DNA of 64,000 nucleotides from Lysobacterales bacterium (GTDB taxonomy: Bacteria > Pseudomonadota > Gammaproteobacteria > Xanthomonadales > Rhodanobacteraceae), in the NCBI GenBank assembly GCA_021324945.1, contig JAJPID010000047.1, positions 62,001 to 126,000 of the forward strand. Direction: 5' to 3'. Below the pieces are notes generated by a model that did not search any database, was not told the origin of the DNA, and saw nothing but the letters and a program-made list of their open reading frames with translations. A program made the position numbers and the translations under genes. The first letter of the stretch is position 1; the number at the start of each line of letters is the position of its first letter. This document shows, one piece after another, positions 18,508 to 29,610 of the stretch.

Positions 18508-19068
18508 ATGACCTGGAAAATTGCAGTACTCGTGGGCAGCCTTCGCAAGGAATCGATCAACAAGAAGCTGGCGCACGCGTTGGAGAGGCTGGCCGCGAAC
18601 AAGTTGACGTTCGAATACGTCGACATCGGCGACTTGCCGCTGTTCAACCAAGATCATGAGCGCGACTACCCGCCCGCCGCGAAGAAGTTGAAGGAGCAAA
18701 TCGCCTCCGCGGATGGCGTCTTGTTCGTGACACCGGAATACAATCGTTCGATTCCCGGCGTGCTGAAGAACGCGATCGACATCGCTTCGCGGCCTTACGG
18801 CGAAAGTGCGTTCGCAGGCAAGCCGGGTGCGGTGATCGGCGCATCCGGCGGCGCGATCGGCACCGCGTTGGCGCAGCAGCATTTGCGCAATATCTGCGCC
18901 TATCTTGACGTGCACCTGCTCGATGCGCCGGAAGCTTTCGTGCAGTTCAAGGAAGGCTTGGTGGCCGACGATGGCAGCGTCACCGTGGGCAGCACGCGCG
19001 AGTTCCTGCAGAAGTTCGTGGATCGGTTTGAGGAGTGGGTGAGCCAGTTTGCTCAACCGAGGCCTTGA
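18508..19068 (+). CDS. NADPH-dependent FMN reductase (flavodoxin-like quinone reductase)
   Basis: Flavoprotein of the NADPH-dependent FMN reductase family (ChrR/YieF/azoreductase type), 186 residues, a full-length single domain. The phosphate-binding loop near the N-terminus reads GSLRKESINKKLAHAL. The second signature is TPEYNRSIPGVLKNAIDIAS around residue 75. The family reduces quinones, chromate or azo compounds by obligate two-electron transfer. The true substrate here is unknown; antioxidant quinone reduction is a reasonable guess. A GAGAGG-like ribosome-binding site precedes the ATG. Confidence 0.92.
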   Translation: MTWKIAVLVGSLRKESINKKLAHALERLAANKLTFEYVDIGDLPLFNQDHERDYPPAAKKLKEQIASADGVLFVTPEYNRSIPGVLKNAIDIASRPYGESAFAGKPGAVIGASGGAIGTALAQQHLRNICAYLDVHLLDAPEAFVQFKEGLVADDGSVTVGSTREFLQKFVDRFEEWVSQFAQPRP

Positions 19069-19218
19069 ATGGCATCAGCTGAACTGGCGAACGCCCGAAG
19101 CAGGATGCTGAGGGCGGGGTTGCTTGGCAAGCGCAGGACGCGCGCGCCTAGCAACCACGCTTATCGAATCAGCGCGGACTTTGCTACCATCGCGCACCTT
19201 TCGACATCACTCACGATC

Positions 19219-20347
19219 ATGCTCGAGACCAATCCGATCCAAGCGCGCATTGCGGATTTGCAGGAACGCGTCGAATCGCTACGGGGGTATCTTTGACTAC
19301 CCAGGTAAGCGCGAGCGCCTGGAAGAAGTCAGCCGCGAACTGGAAAACCCGAATGTCTGGGACGATCCGCAAAGCGCGCAGGAGCTGGGCCGCGAACGCG
19401 CGCGGCTGCAGCAGGTCGTCGAGGGACTGGATCAGATCGGTTCCGGTTTGAGCGACGCAAGCGAACTGCTGGAACTCGCAGCCGGCGAAAACGATGAAGC
19501 TTCCGTGCATACCATCGCGCACGATGTCGATGCGCTCGCCGCGCGTGTGGAGAAACTCGAATTCCAACGCATGTTTTCCGGCGAAATGGACGCGCACAAC
19601 GCGTTCGTGGACATCCAGGCCGGTGCCGGCGGCACCGAGGCGCAGGACTGGGCGGAGATGCTCTTGCGCATGTATCTGCGCTGGGCCGAGAACAAGGGAT
19701 GGAAGGCCGAACTGCTGGAAGCGAGCGCGGGCGAAGTGGCCGGCATCAAGTCGGCGAGCTTCCGTGTCGAGGGCGATTACGCCTACGGCTGGCTGAAGAC
19801 CGAGATCGGCGTGCACCGGCTGGTGCGCAAGTCGCCGTTCGATTCCGACAATCGCCGTCACACCAGTTTCGCATCGGTGTTCGTGTCGCCGGAAGTGGAC
19901 GACGACATCGACATCGAAATCAATCCGGCCGATCTGAAGACGGATGTCTATCGCTCGTCCGGCGCCGGCGGTCAGCACGTCAACAAGACCGAATCGGCGG
20001 TGCGCATCACGCATGTGCCGAGCGGCATCGTGGTCGCGTGTCAGACCGAACGTTCGCAGCACGCCAACCGCGACCGCGCGATGAAGATGCTGCGCGCCAA
20101 GCTGTACGAACTGGAATTGCAGAAGCGCAACGCCGAGAAAGCGGCGTTGGAAGCGACCAAATCCGATGTCGGCTGGGGCAGCCAGATCCGCAACTACGTG
20201 CTCGATCAATCGCGCATCAAGGACCTGCGCACCGGCGTCGAACGCTCCGACACCCAGCGCGTGCTGGATGGCGATCTGGATGAATTCGTCGAGGCCAGTT
20301 TGAAGATGGGGCTGGAAGCGGGCGCGAAACGCGCCGATGCATCGTGA
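19219..20347 (+). CDS. prfB: Peptide chain release factor 2, programmed +1 frameshift
   Basis: RF2 terminates translation at UGA and UAA. The gene is in two frames: 25 codons from the ATG at 19219 end at an in-frame TGA (19294-19296), and translation continues after skipping one base into the frame that ends at 20347. The product is 375 residues. The specificity tripeptide SPF falls at 205-207 and the catalytic GGQ at 250-252, matching the known E. coli RF2 numbering, which confirms the joint. It precedes lysS by 33 bp, the usual prfB-lysS pair. Confidence 0.96.
19282..19297 (+). promoter_or_regulatory. RF2 autoregulatory +1 frameshift site
   Basis: The sequence CGG GGG TAT CTT TGA C is the classic RF2 frameshift signal: an internal Shine-Dalgarno-like GGGGG, the slippery CTT, and the poor-context stop TGA-C. 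Low RF2 lets the ribosome shift +1 and make full-length factor; high RF2 terminates at the TGA. Compared with the E. coli form, the base before the G-run is C, not A. Confidence 0.96.
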
Positions 20348-20380
20348 GCGCTTGCGCGATTCTCCACTAATCTATCGTCC

Positions 20381-21888
<1,508 letters not shown>

Positions 21889-21916
<28 letters not shown>

Positions 21917-21968
21917 TATTGGTCACTCACTTTATTTTCCACTCCCTTCGCCCTGCTCCCTGCTGCCT
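21889..21968. repeat. Paired heptad repeat element at the lysS 3' end
   Basis: The plus-strand units AGGGAGC, CGGGCGC and AGGGCGC (21889-21909) encode the lysS tail. On the minus strand, 21941-21968 reads as four 7-nt units: AGGCAGC, AGGGAGC, AGGGCGA and AGGGAGT. The arms can fold: 21888-21901 pairs with 21949-21962 over 14 positions with one mismatch and a loop of about 47 nt. The right arm ends two bases before the yciI start codon. Confidence 0.65.
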
Positions 21969-21970
21969 CC

Positions 21971-22270
21971 ATGTGGTACGCCATCCTCGGCTTCGACAAC
22001 GAAAATTCCCTCGCAGCGCGCCAAAGCGCTCGGCCCGCGCACCTTGCGCGCCTGCAAGCATTGCTGGATCAAGGCCGTTTGTTGCTGGCCGGACCGTTTC
22101 CCAACATCGATGCGGAAGATCCCGGTCCTGCCGGATTCGACGGCAGCCTGATCATCGCGCAGTTCGAGGATCTCGAAGCCGCGCGCGCATGGGCGAACGC
22201 CGATCCCTATCTCGCCGCGGGCGTGTATCGCGAAGTCAGCGTGCGGCCATTCCGCAAGACTTTGCCATGA
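21971..22270 (+). CDS. YciI family protein
   Basis: Small cytoplasmic protein with a ferredoxin-like (dimeric alpha-beta barrel) fold, 99 residues. Family features are the N-terminal WYAILGFD strand, [23 protein letters not shown] with the conserved His, and [22 protein letters not shown] at the end. The biochemical role of this family is unsettled. Its stop overlaps the bolA start (ATGA), so the two are translationally coupled. The region before the ATG is repeat-derived and has no recognisable Shine-Dalgarno sequence. Confidence 0.93.
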   Translation: MWYAILGFDNENSLAARQSARPAHLARLQALLDQGRLLLAGPFPNIDAEDPGPAGFDGSLIIAQFEDLEAARAWANADPYLAAGVYREVSVRPFRKTLP

Positions 22271-22536
22271 GCGCGGCGTCGGTCGGAGACATCCGTGCGA
22301 AACTGATCGGTACGCTGCAACCGCAATTCCTGGAAGTCATCGACGAAGGCCATCTGCATATCGGCCACGTCGGGGAGGGCAGCGGGCACTTTCGCGTGCG
22401 CATCGTCAGCACCGCATTTATCGGCCAGAGCGCGATCGAACGGCATCGCCTGGTTTACGCTGCGCTGGACGAGTTGATGGGCCGTGGCATCCACGCACTG
22501 GCGATCGAAGCCAGATCGCCGGCCGATCTGGCCTGA
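22267..22536 (+). CDS. bolA: BolA family protein
   Basis: 89-residue BolA-type protein, the family that pairs with monothiol glutaredoxins to bind [2Fe-2S] clusters and can also affect cell shape and transcription. Signature segments are [19 protein letters not shown] (with the cluster-associated His), [20 protein letters not shown] text (here STAF at the start) and the C-terminal [12 protein letters not shown]. It starts at 22267 and overlaps yciI by 4 bp. The 136 bp after it must hold the smc promoter; it is AT-richer than its surroundings but I could not assign boxes. Confidence 0.93.
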   Translation: MSAASVGDIRAKLIGTLQPQFLEVIDEGHLHIGHVGEGSGHFRVRIVSTAFIGQSAIERHRLVYAALDELMGRGIHALAIEARSPADLA

Positions 22537-22672
22537 TCGTATGATCATGCTATTCAATAACTTATCTGGCATTGTTCAGTCCACGATGACATTGCGCGAG
22601 CGGCGTTCGGCTGGCACAGTGCCGCATTCACCGCGACCAGTTCTCGCGATTCCCAGTCCAATCCCCTGAATC

Positions 22673-25600
22673 ATGCGCCTGACCACAATCAAGCTGGCTG
22701 GTTTCAAGTCGTTCGTCGATCCGACGGTCTTGCATTTCCCCACCAATCTCACCGGCATCGTCGGGCCCAACGGCTGCGGCAAGTCCAACGTCATCGACGC
22801 GATACGCTGGGTGATGGGCGAAAGCGCGGCCAGCCGCCTGCGTGGCGAGTCGCTGACCGACGTGATCTTTTCCGGCTCCAGTGGCCGTAAGCCGGTCGGG
22901 CAGGCCACGGTGGAACTGATCTTCGACAACTCCGATGGCGCGATCGGCGGCGAGTACGCCACTTACAACGAGATCTCGGTCAAACGCATTGTCGGGCGCG
23001 ATTCGCAGTCAGATTATTTCTTGAACGGCGTGCGCTGCCGCCGACGCGACATCACCGACCTGTTTTTGGGCACCGGTTTGGGCGCGCGCAGTTACTCTAT
23101 CATCGAGCAGGGCATCATTTCCGACATCGTCGAATCACACCCAGAGCAGCTGCGCGCGCACCTGGAAGAGGCCGCCGGCATTTCGCGCTACAAGGAGCGC
23201 CGCAAGGAAACCGAGAGCCGCATCAAGGCCACGCGCGAGAATCTCGATCGCGTGCGCGACGTGCGCGAGGAAGTCGAGAAACAGCTCGATCATCTGAACC
23301 GGCAGGCGCGCGCGGCCGAACGCTGGAAGAAGCTGAAAGAGGAACACACGCGGCGCGAGGCGGAATTGCGCGCGCTGAGTTATCGCGCCATTGCGCAGGA
23401 ATTGGAACAGCACCGCGAGGCGCTGCGTGAGGCCGAAACCGGCATCGAGAAACAACTTGCCGAACAGCGCCATCTGGAAGCAGCGATCGAAGCCGCGCGC
23501 GCACAGCATCAGGAGCAATCCGATGCGCTGAACGCCGTGCAGGGCGAGGTGTATCAGGTCGGCGCGGAACTGGCGCGCGTTGAGCAGCAGATCCGCCATC
23601 ACAAGGAACTCGGCGAACGCCTGCGGCAGGCGCGCGAGGAAACGGCACGTGCGCTGGAAGAACTCGAAACGCACATCAAGGCCGATCGCGAGCAGTACGA
23701 ATCGGTGAGCAACGCGTTGAGCGAAGGCGAACCGGAATTGCAGCGCCTGCGTGAAATCGAGGCGCGCGCGAGCGAAGCCTTGCGCGAAGCCGAAGCCGCG
23801 CACGCGGCGTGGCAACAGCGTTGGGAAGCACACGGCGGCGATTCGGCTGCGACCTCGCGTGAGGCCGACGTCGAGCGCACGCACATCGATCATCTCGATC
23901 GGCAATTGCTGGAACTGGCGCGCCGCCGCGATGCATTGCGCGCAGAACGCGCCAGTTACGATCTGGATGCGCTGCATCGTGCCGCCGAGTCATTGCAGGG
24001 TGAGCACGAGAGTCATCGCGCGCTGATCGACGCGCTCTCGGCGCAACTGGAAACCCAAAAGGCCGAGGCGGAAACACTTTTGGGCGAGGAGCGTCAGGCG
24101 CAAAGCTGGCTCGCGGAAGCGCGCGCGCAGGAGCAGGCGCTGCGCGGCCGCATCGCGTCGCTGGAAGCCCTGCAACATGCTGCATTGGGCGAGGATCGCG
24201 ACGCCGCGCGCGAGTGGCTGGAGAAGTTCGGCCTGGCGACCAGCGCGCGCCTCGGGTCGAAATTGCAAGTCGAAGCGGGCTGGGAGCGCGCGGTGGAAAC
24301 CGTGCTGGCCGGTCTGCTGGAAGGCGTGCTGGTGGACGATCCACTGACGCTCGCCAATGAACTTGCCTCCGTCGAGCGCACCGATATCAGCTTGGTCGGC
24401 GCGGACACCCAGTCATCGAATGTCGAAGGCACACTGGCGGCGCAGGCACGCGGCCCGTCATCCGCATTGGCTTTGCTCGCACAGGTTCGCACGGCGGAAA
24501 CATTGGAACAGGCACGCGCGATCGCGGCGACATCGCAAGCCCCCCAATCGGTGATCACGCGCGAGGGCGTGTGGCTCGGGCCCGGTTTCGCGCGCGTGCG
24601 CCGCGCCGAAGGCGGCCAGGTCGGCGTGCTGGCGCGCGGTCGCGAATTGCAGTCGCTGCAATCTGAACTGGAACAATTGACCACGCGCTTGCAGGAATTG
24701 TCGCGCCGTGCCGAGGAAGTGCGCACGCAGCGTCTGGCCGCGGAAGCTGCGCGCGATGACGCGCAGCGCGAGTTGTACGGCGCGCACCGGCGCCTATCGG
24801 AACTCGCGGGCGAACTGCAGGGCAAGCGCGGCCGCATCGACAGCGCGCAGGCACGGTTGCGGGCACTGGACAGCGAACTCGCCGACATCACGTGCAAGTT
24901 GGCAGAAAGCGAGGAAGCGGCGCGTGCCGCGCGGGCGCGCATGGAGGCGGCGGTGTCGCGCATGGGCGAGCAAGAGCGCGCGCGCATGGAACTGGAAAGT
25001 GAGCGCCGGCAATTGCTGGAACGGCGCGAAGCCGCGCGCGCGGATGCACAAGACGCTGCCGATGCCGCGCATCGGCACGCGCTCATCCTGGAATCGCGCC
25101 GTGCCGCACTGGCTTCGCTGGAGCAATCGCTGTCGCGCATGGAAACGCAGCGAGTGCAATTGGAAACGCGGCGCGCGGAACTGGATCAGCAGATCGGCGA
25201 GGGCGACGATCCGATCCAGTCACTGGAGCGTGAGCGGCAGACGTTCCTCGATCAGCGCCTGCAAGTCGATCGCAAACTGGTCGAAGCGCGGCGCGCGGTG
25301 GAAGAGACCGATGCCGAATTGCGCCGGCTGGAACAGGAACGCCACGCTTCAGAAGCCGCGCTGGGCGGCAAACGTGAAACATTGACCGAACGCCGCCTCG
25401 CCGAGCAGGCGTTGCGTCTGCGCGCCGAGCAACTCACCGAAGCGATCAACGCGGCTGGTCTGCAGGTCGAACCGTTGCTGGCGGAACTGGCCGGAGATGC
25501 ACATCCCGATCAATGGCAGGAGCGCATCATCGAACTCGAGGGCAAGATCGCGCGGCTGGAGCCGGTAAATCTCGCCGCGATCTCGGAACACGCGGAAAGC

Positions 25601-26173
25601 CTGCAACGCAAGGAATACCTGGATGCACAGCTCGCCGATCTCACCTCTGCGCTGGAGACCCTGGACAACGCAATCAAGAAGATCGATCGCGAAACGCGCC
25701 AGCGCTTCAAGGATACGTTCGACCGGGTCAACGCGGGATTGCAGGAATTGTTCCCCAAGCTGTTCGGCGGCGGTCATGCGCACCTGGAATTGACCGGCGA
25801 GGATCTTCTCGATACCGGCGTCGCCATCATGGCGCGACCGCCCGGCAAGCGCGTCAGCCACATCTCACTTCTGTCCGGCGGCGAGAAGGCGATGACCGCG
25901 GTAGCGTTGGTGTTCTCGATCTTCAATCTCAACCCTGCGCCATTCTGCCTGCTGGACGAGGTGGACGCGCCGCTGGACGAAGGCAACGTCGGCCGCTTTG
26001 GACAACTGGTGCGCGACATGTCCGAGAAGGTGCAGTTCGTGATCGTCACGCACAACAAGGCGACGATGGAAATGACGCACCAGTTGTGCGGCGTGACCAT
26101 GCGCGAACCCGGCGTGTCGAGGTTGGTGCAGGTGGATCTGGAGGAAGCCGCGAAACTGGCGGGTGCGGCTTAG
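22673..26173 (+). CDS. smc: Chromosome segregation ATPase SMC
   Basis: Structural maintenance of chromosomes protein, 1166 residues, full length. The N-terminal ATPase half has Walker A GPNGCGKSN (31-39). Long coiled coils rich in E, R, A and L flank a hinge at about 500-650. The C-terminal half carries the signature HISLLSGGEKAMTA and Walker B FCLLDEVDAPLDEGN. It forms a ring-shaped dimer with ScpA/ScpB to organise the chromosome. In related genomes zipA usually follows directly; here an antisense halogenase-like gene intervenes. Confidence 0.97.
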   Translation: MRLTTIKLAGFKSFVDPTVLHFPTNLTGIVGPNGCGKSNVIDAIRWVMGESAASRLRGESLTDVIFSGSSGRKPVGQATVELIFDNSDGAIGGEYATYNEISVKRIVGRDSQSDYFLNGVRCRRRDITDLFLGTGLGARSYSIIEQGIISDIVESHPEQLRAHLEEAAGISRYKERRKETESRIKATRENLDRVRDVREEVEKQLDHLNRQARAAERWKKLKEEHTRREAELRALSYRAIAQELEQHREALREAETGIEKQLAEQRHLEAAIEAARAQHQEQSDALNAVQGEVYQVGAELARVEQQIRHHKELGERLRQAREETARALEELETHIKADREQYESVSNALSEGEPELQRLREIEARASEALREAEAAHAAWQQRWEAHGGDSAATSREADVERTHIDHLDRQLLELARRRDALRAERASYDLDALHRAAESLQGEHESHRALIDALSAQLETQKAEAETLLGEERQAQSWLAEARAQEQALRGRIASLEALQHAALGEDRDAAREWLEKFGLATSARLGSKLQVEAGWERAVETVLAGLLEGVLVDDPLTLANELASVERTDISLVGADTQSSNVEGTLAAQARGPSSALALLAQVRTAETLEQARAIAATSQAPQSVITREGVWLGPGFARVRRAEGGQVGVLARGRELQSLQSELEQLTTRLQELSRRAEEVRTQRLAAEAARDDAQRELYGAHRRLSELAGELQGKRGRIDSAQARLRALDSELADITCKLAESEEAARAARARMEAAVSRMGEQERARMELESERRQLLERREAARADAQDAADAAHRHALILESRRAALASLEQSLSRMETQRVQLETRRAELDQQIGEGDDPIQSLERERQTFLDQRLQVDRKLVEARRAVEETDAELRRLEQERHASEAALGGKRETLTERRLAEQALRLRAEQLTEAINAAGLQVEPLLAELAGDAHPDQWQERIIELEGKIARLEPVNLAAISEHAESLQRKEYLDAQLADLTSALETLDNAIKKIDRETRQRFKDTFDRVNAGLQELFPKLFGGGHAHLELTGEDLLDTGVAIMARPPGKRVSHISLLSGGEKAMTAVALVFSIFNLNPAPFCLLDEVDAPLDEGNVGRFGQLVRDMSEKVQFVIVTHNKATMEMTHQLCGVTMREPGVSRLVQVDLEEAAKLAGAA

Positions 26174-26294
26174 GAATCACCGCAGAGCGACGGCGCTCGG
26201 CCTGATTCAATCGACATGTCGCACGCCGACGGTGCGACAGGGACGAGCAGCCGTCCATGGCGCACTTTCCGATCGGCATCCTGCCTCACCCTCA

Positions 26295-26336
26295 GCATTT
26301 GCGTGCGGTGCCATTCAAGGCATCGCATGCAAATGC
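26295..26336. repeat. 18-bp inverted repeat between convergent genes
   Basis: GCATTTGCGTGCGGTGCC pairs with GGCATCGCATGCAAATGC across the loop ATTCAA; all 18 positions pair, two of them as G-U. It lies in the 242-bp gap between the ends of smc and the halogenase-like gene, where a bidirectional terminator would be useful, but there is no U-tract on either side. It could instead be a repetitive extragenic palindrome. The rest of the gap shows nothing recognisable. Confidence 0.6.
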
Positions 26337-26415
26337 CCCGACCTGCGCTGCGGCGTTACGCAACCTGTCTTCGCTTGCTACGCTTTGCGGTGTTTCCCTG
26401 GATGTGCATCGCGAA

Positions 26416-28020
26416 CTACCAGAAATACACCTGTGGCGAGGGCTCCTTGGGCTTCGGCGGAATCGCTTCGAGAAATTCGCGGTGGTTGGGAAAGTTCATC
26501 GCGCTGCGTTCCAGCAACGTGTCGATTTCCGCCATGTCGTATTTCGCCTCCTGCGGCGTCGGCGCCCGTGTTTCCTCGGGAAACAGCCCGACCCCTGCCA
26601 GCAGGCTGTACCAAGACATGATCGGGTAACCGCGTCCGAACTTGCCCTGCGTGATGCCGGCGGTGATCGGCTTGCGTGCCAGCCAGGTGTGCAACAGTTG
26701 CTGCAACGGCGCCGACAGGTTCGTGTTGGCGGCATTCGCGCGCCAGTAATCGGTGTCGGTGCGCGTGTTGGTCTTGTAATGCGTGACGATGTAATCGCGC
26801 GTGCCTTCGATGCGGCCGTTGAGCGTGTCGTTGAACTCCTTGCGCGTCGCTTCGCCCAGATCGCCTTTCTCCAGTGCCGTTACCAGCATCTCGGCGGTGC
26901 GCTGCACGAAAAGCAACGCCGTGGCCTCCAGCGGCTCGATGAAGCTCTGTGCCAAACCGTTCGCGACGCAGTTACAGGTCCACGGCTGCGCCACGCGGCC
27001 GGGGCGGAATTTCAGATGGCGCGCGGGAACATCGGCGTCCAACAGGCCCAGGTGCTCGCGCAATTCCTTTTCGGCTTCGTCGGGCGAACAGAAATCCGTG
27101 CTGTAGACGTAGCCGCAGCCCTGACGATGGGTCAGCGGAATTTTCCAGACCCAACCATGGCGCAACGCGGTGGAAACCGTCTGCGGCATGATCGGCCCGC
27201 CGTGCGGTTTGGGAATCGCGACGGCGGCGTCGTTGAACAGGTTTTCCTTGAACGAGACGAATGGAATGCCCAGCGCCTTGCCGATCAGCAGGGATGCGAA
27301 GCCGGTGCAATCCACGTAGAAGTCGCCATTCAGTGTCGATCCGTCCTGCAAACGCAGTGACGCGATTTCGCCGGATTCGTTCAATAGCACTTCGGTGACA
27401 TGGCCGGCGATGTGCCGCACACCGCGATCCATGGACTTCTTCTGAAGAAATTTACCCAGGAGCACCGAATCGAAATGGAAGCCGTACCACACGTCGAAAG
27501 GAAAACTGCGTTGTGGCCGCGGCGCCTTGCACTCGCGCGCCAGCCGCGCGGAAATGAAGAAGCGGTTCGGGTGCGCGTACACGTCGGCGCCGTCGAGGCG
27601 CGCGTGCACGTTGTCGAGGAACGGCGCCATCGTCATGTTGTCCAGCATGGACGCGAACGAGTGGAAATAACTTTCGTAACCCGGCCGCGTGGACCAGCCC
27701 TCGAACGTGATGCCGGCCTTATAGGTGGCGTTGCATTGTGGCATCCATTCGGATTCCTCGATGCCGAGACTCTCGAAAAATCCCCGCAGCCACGGCGTGG
27801 AACCTTCGCCCACGCCGATCGCGCCGACCTGTGGCGATTCCAGCACCGTGATCTTCAGACGCGGGCCATAGGCGGAATGTGCCAACAGCAGCGCGGTCAT
27901 CCAGCCGGCGGTGCCGCCGCCGACCACCACGATATGTTTCACCGGCGGCTCGGCGTGGATGCGCGCGCCCGGTGAGCGGGGGATGACGTTTTGGTTGAAA
28001 ACGGTGGCGGCGTCGGTCAT
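26416..28020 (-). CDS. Flavin-dependent tryptophan halogenase family protein
   Basis: 534-residue FAD-dependent enzyme of the tryptophan halogenase family, which uses reduced flavin, oxygen and halide to halogenate aromatic rings. The FAD motif GGGTAG is at residues 34-39. The family signature WxWxIP is intact (WVWKIP, 290-295). The Lys that relays hypohalous acid is probably Lys101 (TYKAGI), and IEPLEA (361-366) matches the catalytic Glu segment. No flavin reductase or biosynthetic genes adjoin it, so the substrate is unknown. It lies antisense between smc and zipA, suggesting insertion into an old pair. Many such homologues in Xanthomonadales have no known product. Confidence 0.9.
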   Translation of the reverse strand: MTDAATVFNQNVIPRSPGARIHAEPPVKHIVVVGGGTAGWMTALLLAHSAYGPRLKITVLESPQVGAIGVGEGSTPWLRGFFESLGIEESEWMPQCNATYKAGITFEGWSTRPGYESYFHSFASMLDNMTMAPFLDNVHARLDGADVYAHPNRFFISARLARECKAPRPQRSFPFDVWYGFHFDSVLLGKFLQKKSMDRGVRHIAGHVTEVLLNESGEIASLRLQDGSTLNGDFYVDCTGFASLLIGKALGIPFVSFKENLFNDAAVAIPKPHGGPIMPQTVSTALRHGWVWKIPLTHRQGCGYVYSTDFCSPDEAEKELREHLGLLDADVPARHLKFRPGRVAQPWTCNCVANGLAQSFIEPLEATALLFVQRTAEMLVTALEKGDLGEATRKEFNDTLNGRIEGTRDYIVTHYKTNTRTDTDYWRANAANTNLSAPLQQLLHTWLARKPITAGITQGKFGRGYPIMSWYSLLAGVGLFPEETRAPTPQEAKYDMAEIDTLLERSAMNFPNHREFLEAIPPKPKEPSPQVYFW

Positions 28021-28151
28021 GGCGGAAAGAGCATCGCGCGAACGCGCGGACCCGCGAACGATAGCACCGCCGCGCGGCAGTTCGGCTCGATTTCATATCC
28101 GGCTGTAAGCGGCGCGTGCGATGGCCTAGCGTGCTTTGCTAAAGTCCGTCC

Positions 28152-28946
28152 ATGGATCAGGCCATCTCGCCCACGACCTTGCGAATCATTCTCGCCGTCA
28201 TCGGCGTGCTGGTGCTGCTGGCGATCTATTTCTTCGGCCGTCCGCGCAACGAGCAGGGCAGGCGCATTCTTTTCAAGCGTGGACGCGGCGAACGCGTCGA
28301 ACCGGTGATCAGCGAGCCGATTCACGATTCCGCCGATTCGGATTTGCTTGTGCCGGAACCGCGACAAGGCGAACTCGATGTCGGTGTCGCCGACGAGTTG
28401 CGCAAGTTGGGCGACACGGTCGCCGCGTCGCGCCCGCGCGCGGTATCTGCTGCCGCGTCGCGGCCGCTGCCGGGCAGGCGCCCCGCCGATCTGCCGGTTG
28501 AACGCATCGTCACCTTGTATGTTGTCGCGCGCGGCAATGCAAAATTTTCCGGCAGCGACATCGCGGTCGCGTCGGAAAAGGCCGGATTGGAATTCGGCGA
28601 CATGCAGATTTTTCATCGACCGCTCGACGGCAAGCCGGAAGCCGGGCCGATCTTCTCGATGGCGAACATGGTGAAGCCCGGCACCTTTGACATGAGTCGC
28701 ATCGACGAATTGCAGACGCCCGGCCTCAGTTTCTTCATGACGCTACCGGGGCCGCTGTCCGCGCTCGATGCGTGGGATGCGATGCTGCCGACCGCGCAGC
28801 GGATGGCGGAATTGCTGGGCGGCAACGTGCTGGATGAGGAACGCAACGCGCTTGGCCGTCAGCGCATTGCGGTGCTGCGCGACGAACTGCGATCGTGGGA
28901 TCGCAAGCACGAGGGGCCGGAGATCGTGTTGCGGCCTCGTCGCTGA
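28152..28946 (+). CDS. zipA: Cell division protein ZipA
   Basis: FtsZ-tethering division protein, 264 residues. A single N-terminal membrane anchor (LRIILAVIGVLVLLAIYFFG, residues about 10-29) is followed by a basic stretch and a charged linker. The C-terminal FtsZ-binding domain (about 120-264) contains FSGSDIAVASEKAGLEFGDMQ-type sequence, IFSMANMVKPGTFD and LPGPLSALDAWDAML. ZipA anchors the Z-ring to the inner membrane. The expected downstream partner ligA is absent; a PaiB-like gene follows 10 bp later. Confidence 0.94.
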   Translation: MDQAISPTTLRIILAVIGVLVLLAIYFFGRPRNEQGRRILFKRGRGERVEPVISEPIHDSADSDLLVPEPRQGELDVGVADELRKLGDTVAASRPRAVSAAASRPLPGRRPADLPVERIVTLYVVARGNAKFSGSDIAVASEKAGLEFGDMQIFHRPLDGKPEAGPIFSMANMVKPGTFDMSRIDELQTPGLSFFMTLPGPLSALDAWDAMLPTAQRMAELLGGNVLDEERNALGRQRIAVLRDELRSWDRKHEGPEIVLRPRR

Positions 28947-28956
28947 GTACGTGGCC

Positions 28957-29610
28957 ATGGCATACCCCAACCCCGCTTTTCGCGAAGCGCGTATCGATGT
29001 GCTGCATGACGCGATACGCGAAATCGCCTTTGGCACCTTGATCACACATGTCAATGACGATTTCGCGGTCAGCCATTTGCCGCTGGCACTGGATGTTCAA
29101 CCGGAACCCGGTACGCTGCTCGGGCACATCGCTCGCTACAACCCGCACTGGCGCGGAATCGGCGAAGCAGGCGCGCCGGCGCTGGCGATTTTCCAGGGAC
29201 CGCACGCCTACGTGTCGCCGTCTTGGTATCCCGGCAAACGCGAGGATCCGCGTCAGGTGCCGACCTGGGATTACCTCGCCGTGCATGCGCGCGGCACGCT
29301 GCGTGTGTTTCATGACGAAGATCGGTTGTTCGATTTGCTTAAGCGGCTGGTGGAACGCAACGAGTCACCGCGCGTCGGGCCGTGGAAGATCACCGACGCG
29401 CCGGAGGAGTATCTACGCGAGCAGATGCGCTGCATCGTCGGGCTGGAATTGCGCATCGAGAATCTGGAAGGCCGTTACAAGCTCAGCCAGAACCGCGACG
29501 CCGCAGACCAGGAAGGCGCGCGCGTCGGTTTGTCGCAAGGCAATGAGCGCGAGCGCGCGGTGGCGGAAGCGATCGCCGCGGCCCGAGCACGCGAGACAAC
29601 GCGCGGCTGA
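28957..29610 (+). CDS. FMN-binding negative transcriptional regulator-like protein (PaiB family)
   Basis: 217 residues with the PaiB fold, a flavin-reductase-like split barrel. Family marks are the N-terminal YPNPAFREAR, a central GHIARYNPHWR, HAYVSPSWYP, the TWDYLAVHARGTL stretch and the C-terminal KLSQNR. Despite the name given from Bacillus, most members probably bind FMN or haem and their regulatory role is uncertain. The start 10 bp after zipA suggests co-transcription. The stop codon directly abuts that of the convergent acyl-CoA-binding protein gene. Confidence 0.9.
   Translation: MAYPNPAFREARIDVLHDAIREIAFGTLITHVNDDFAVSHLPLALDVQPEPGTLLGHIARYNPHWRGIGEAGAPALAIFQGPHAYVSPSWYPGKREDPRQVPTWDYLAVHARGTLRVFHDEDRLFDLLKRLVERNESPRVGPWKITDAPEEYLREQMRCIVGLELRIENLEGRYKLSQNRDAADQEGARVGLSQGNERERAVAEAIAAARARETTRG

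Noticed and set aside
19219..19296. Broken or frameshifted prfB
   Set aside because: The in-frame TGA with CTT-TGA-C and a G-run is the programmed RF2 site, and the joined protein has SPF and GGQ at canonical positions.
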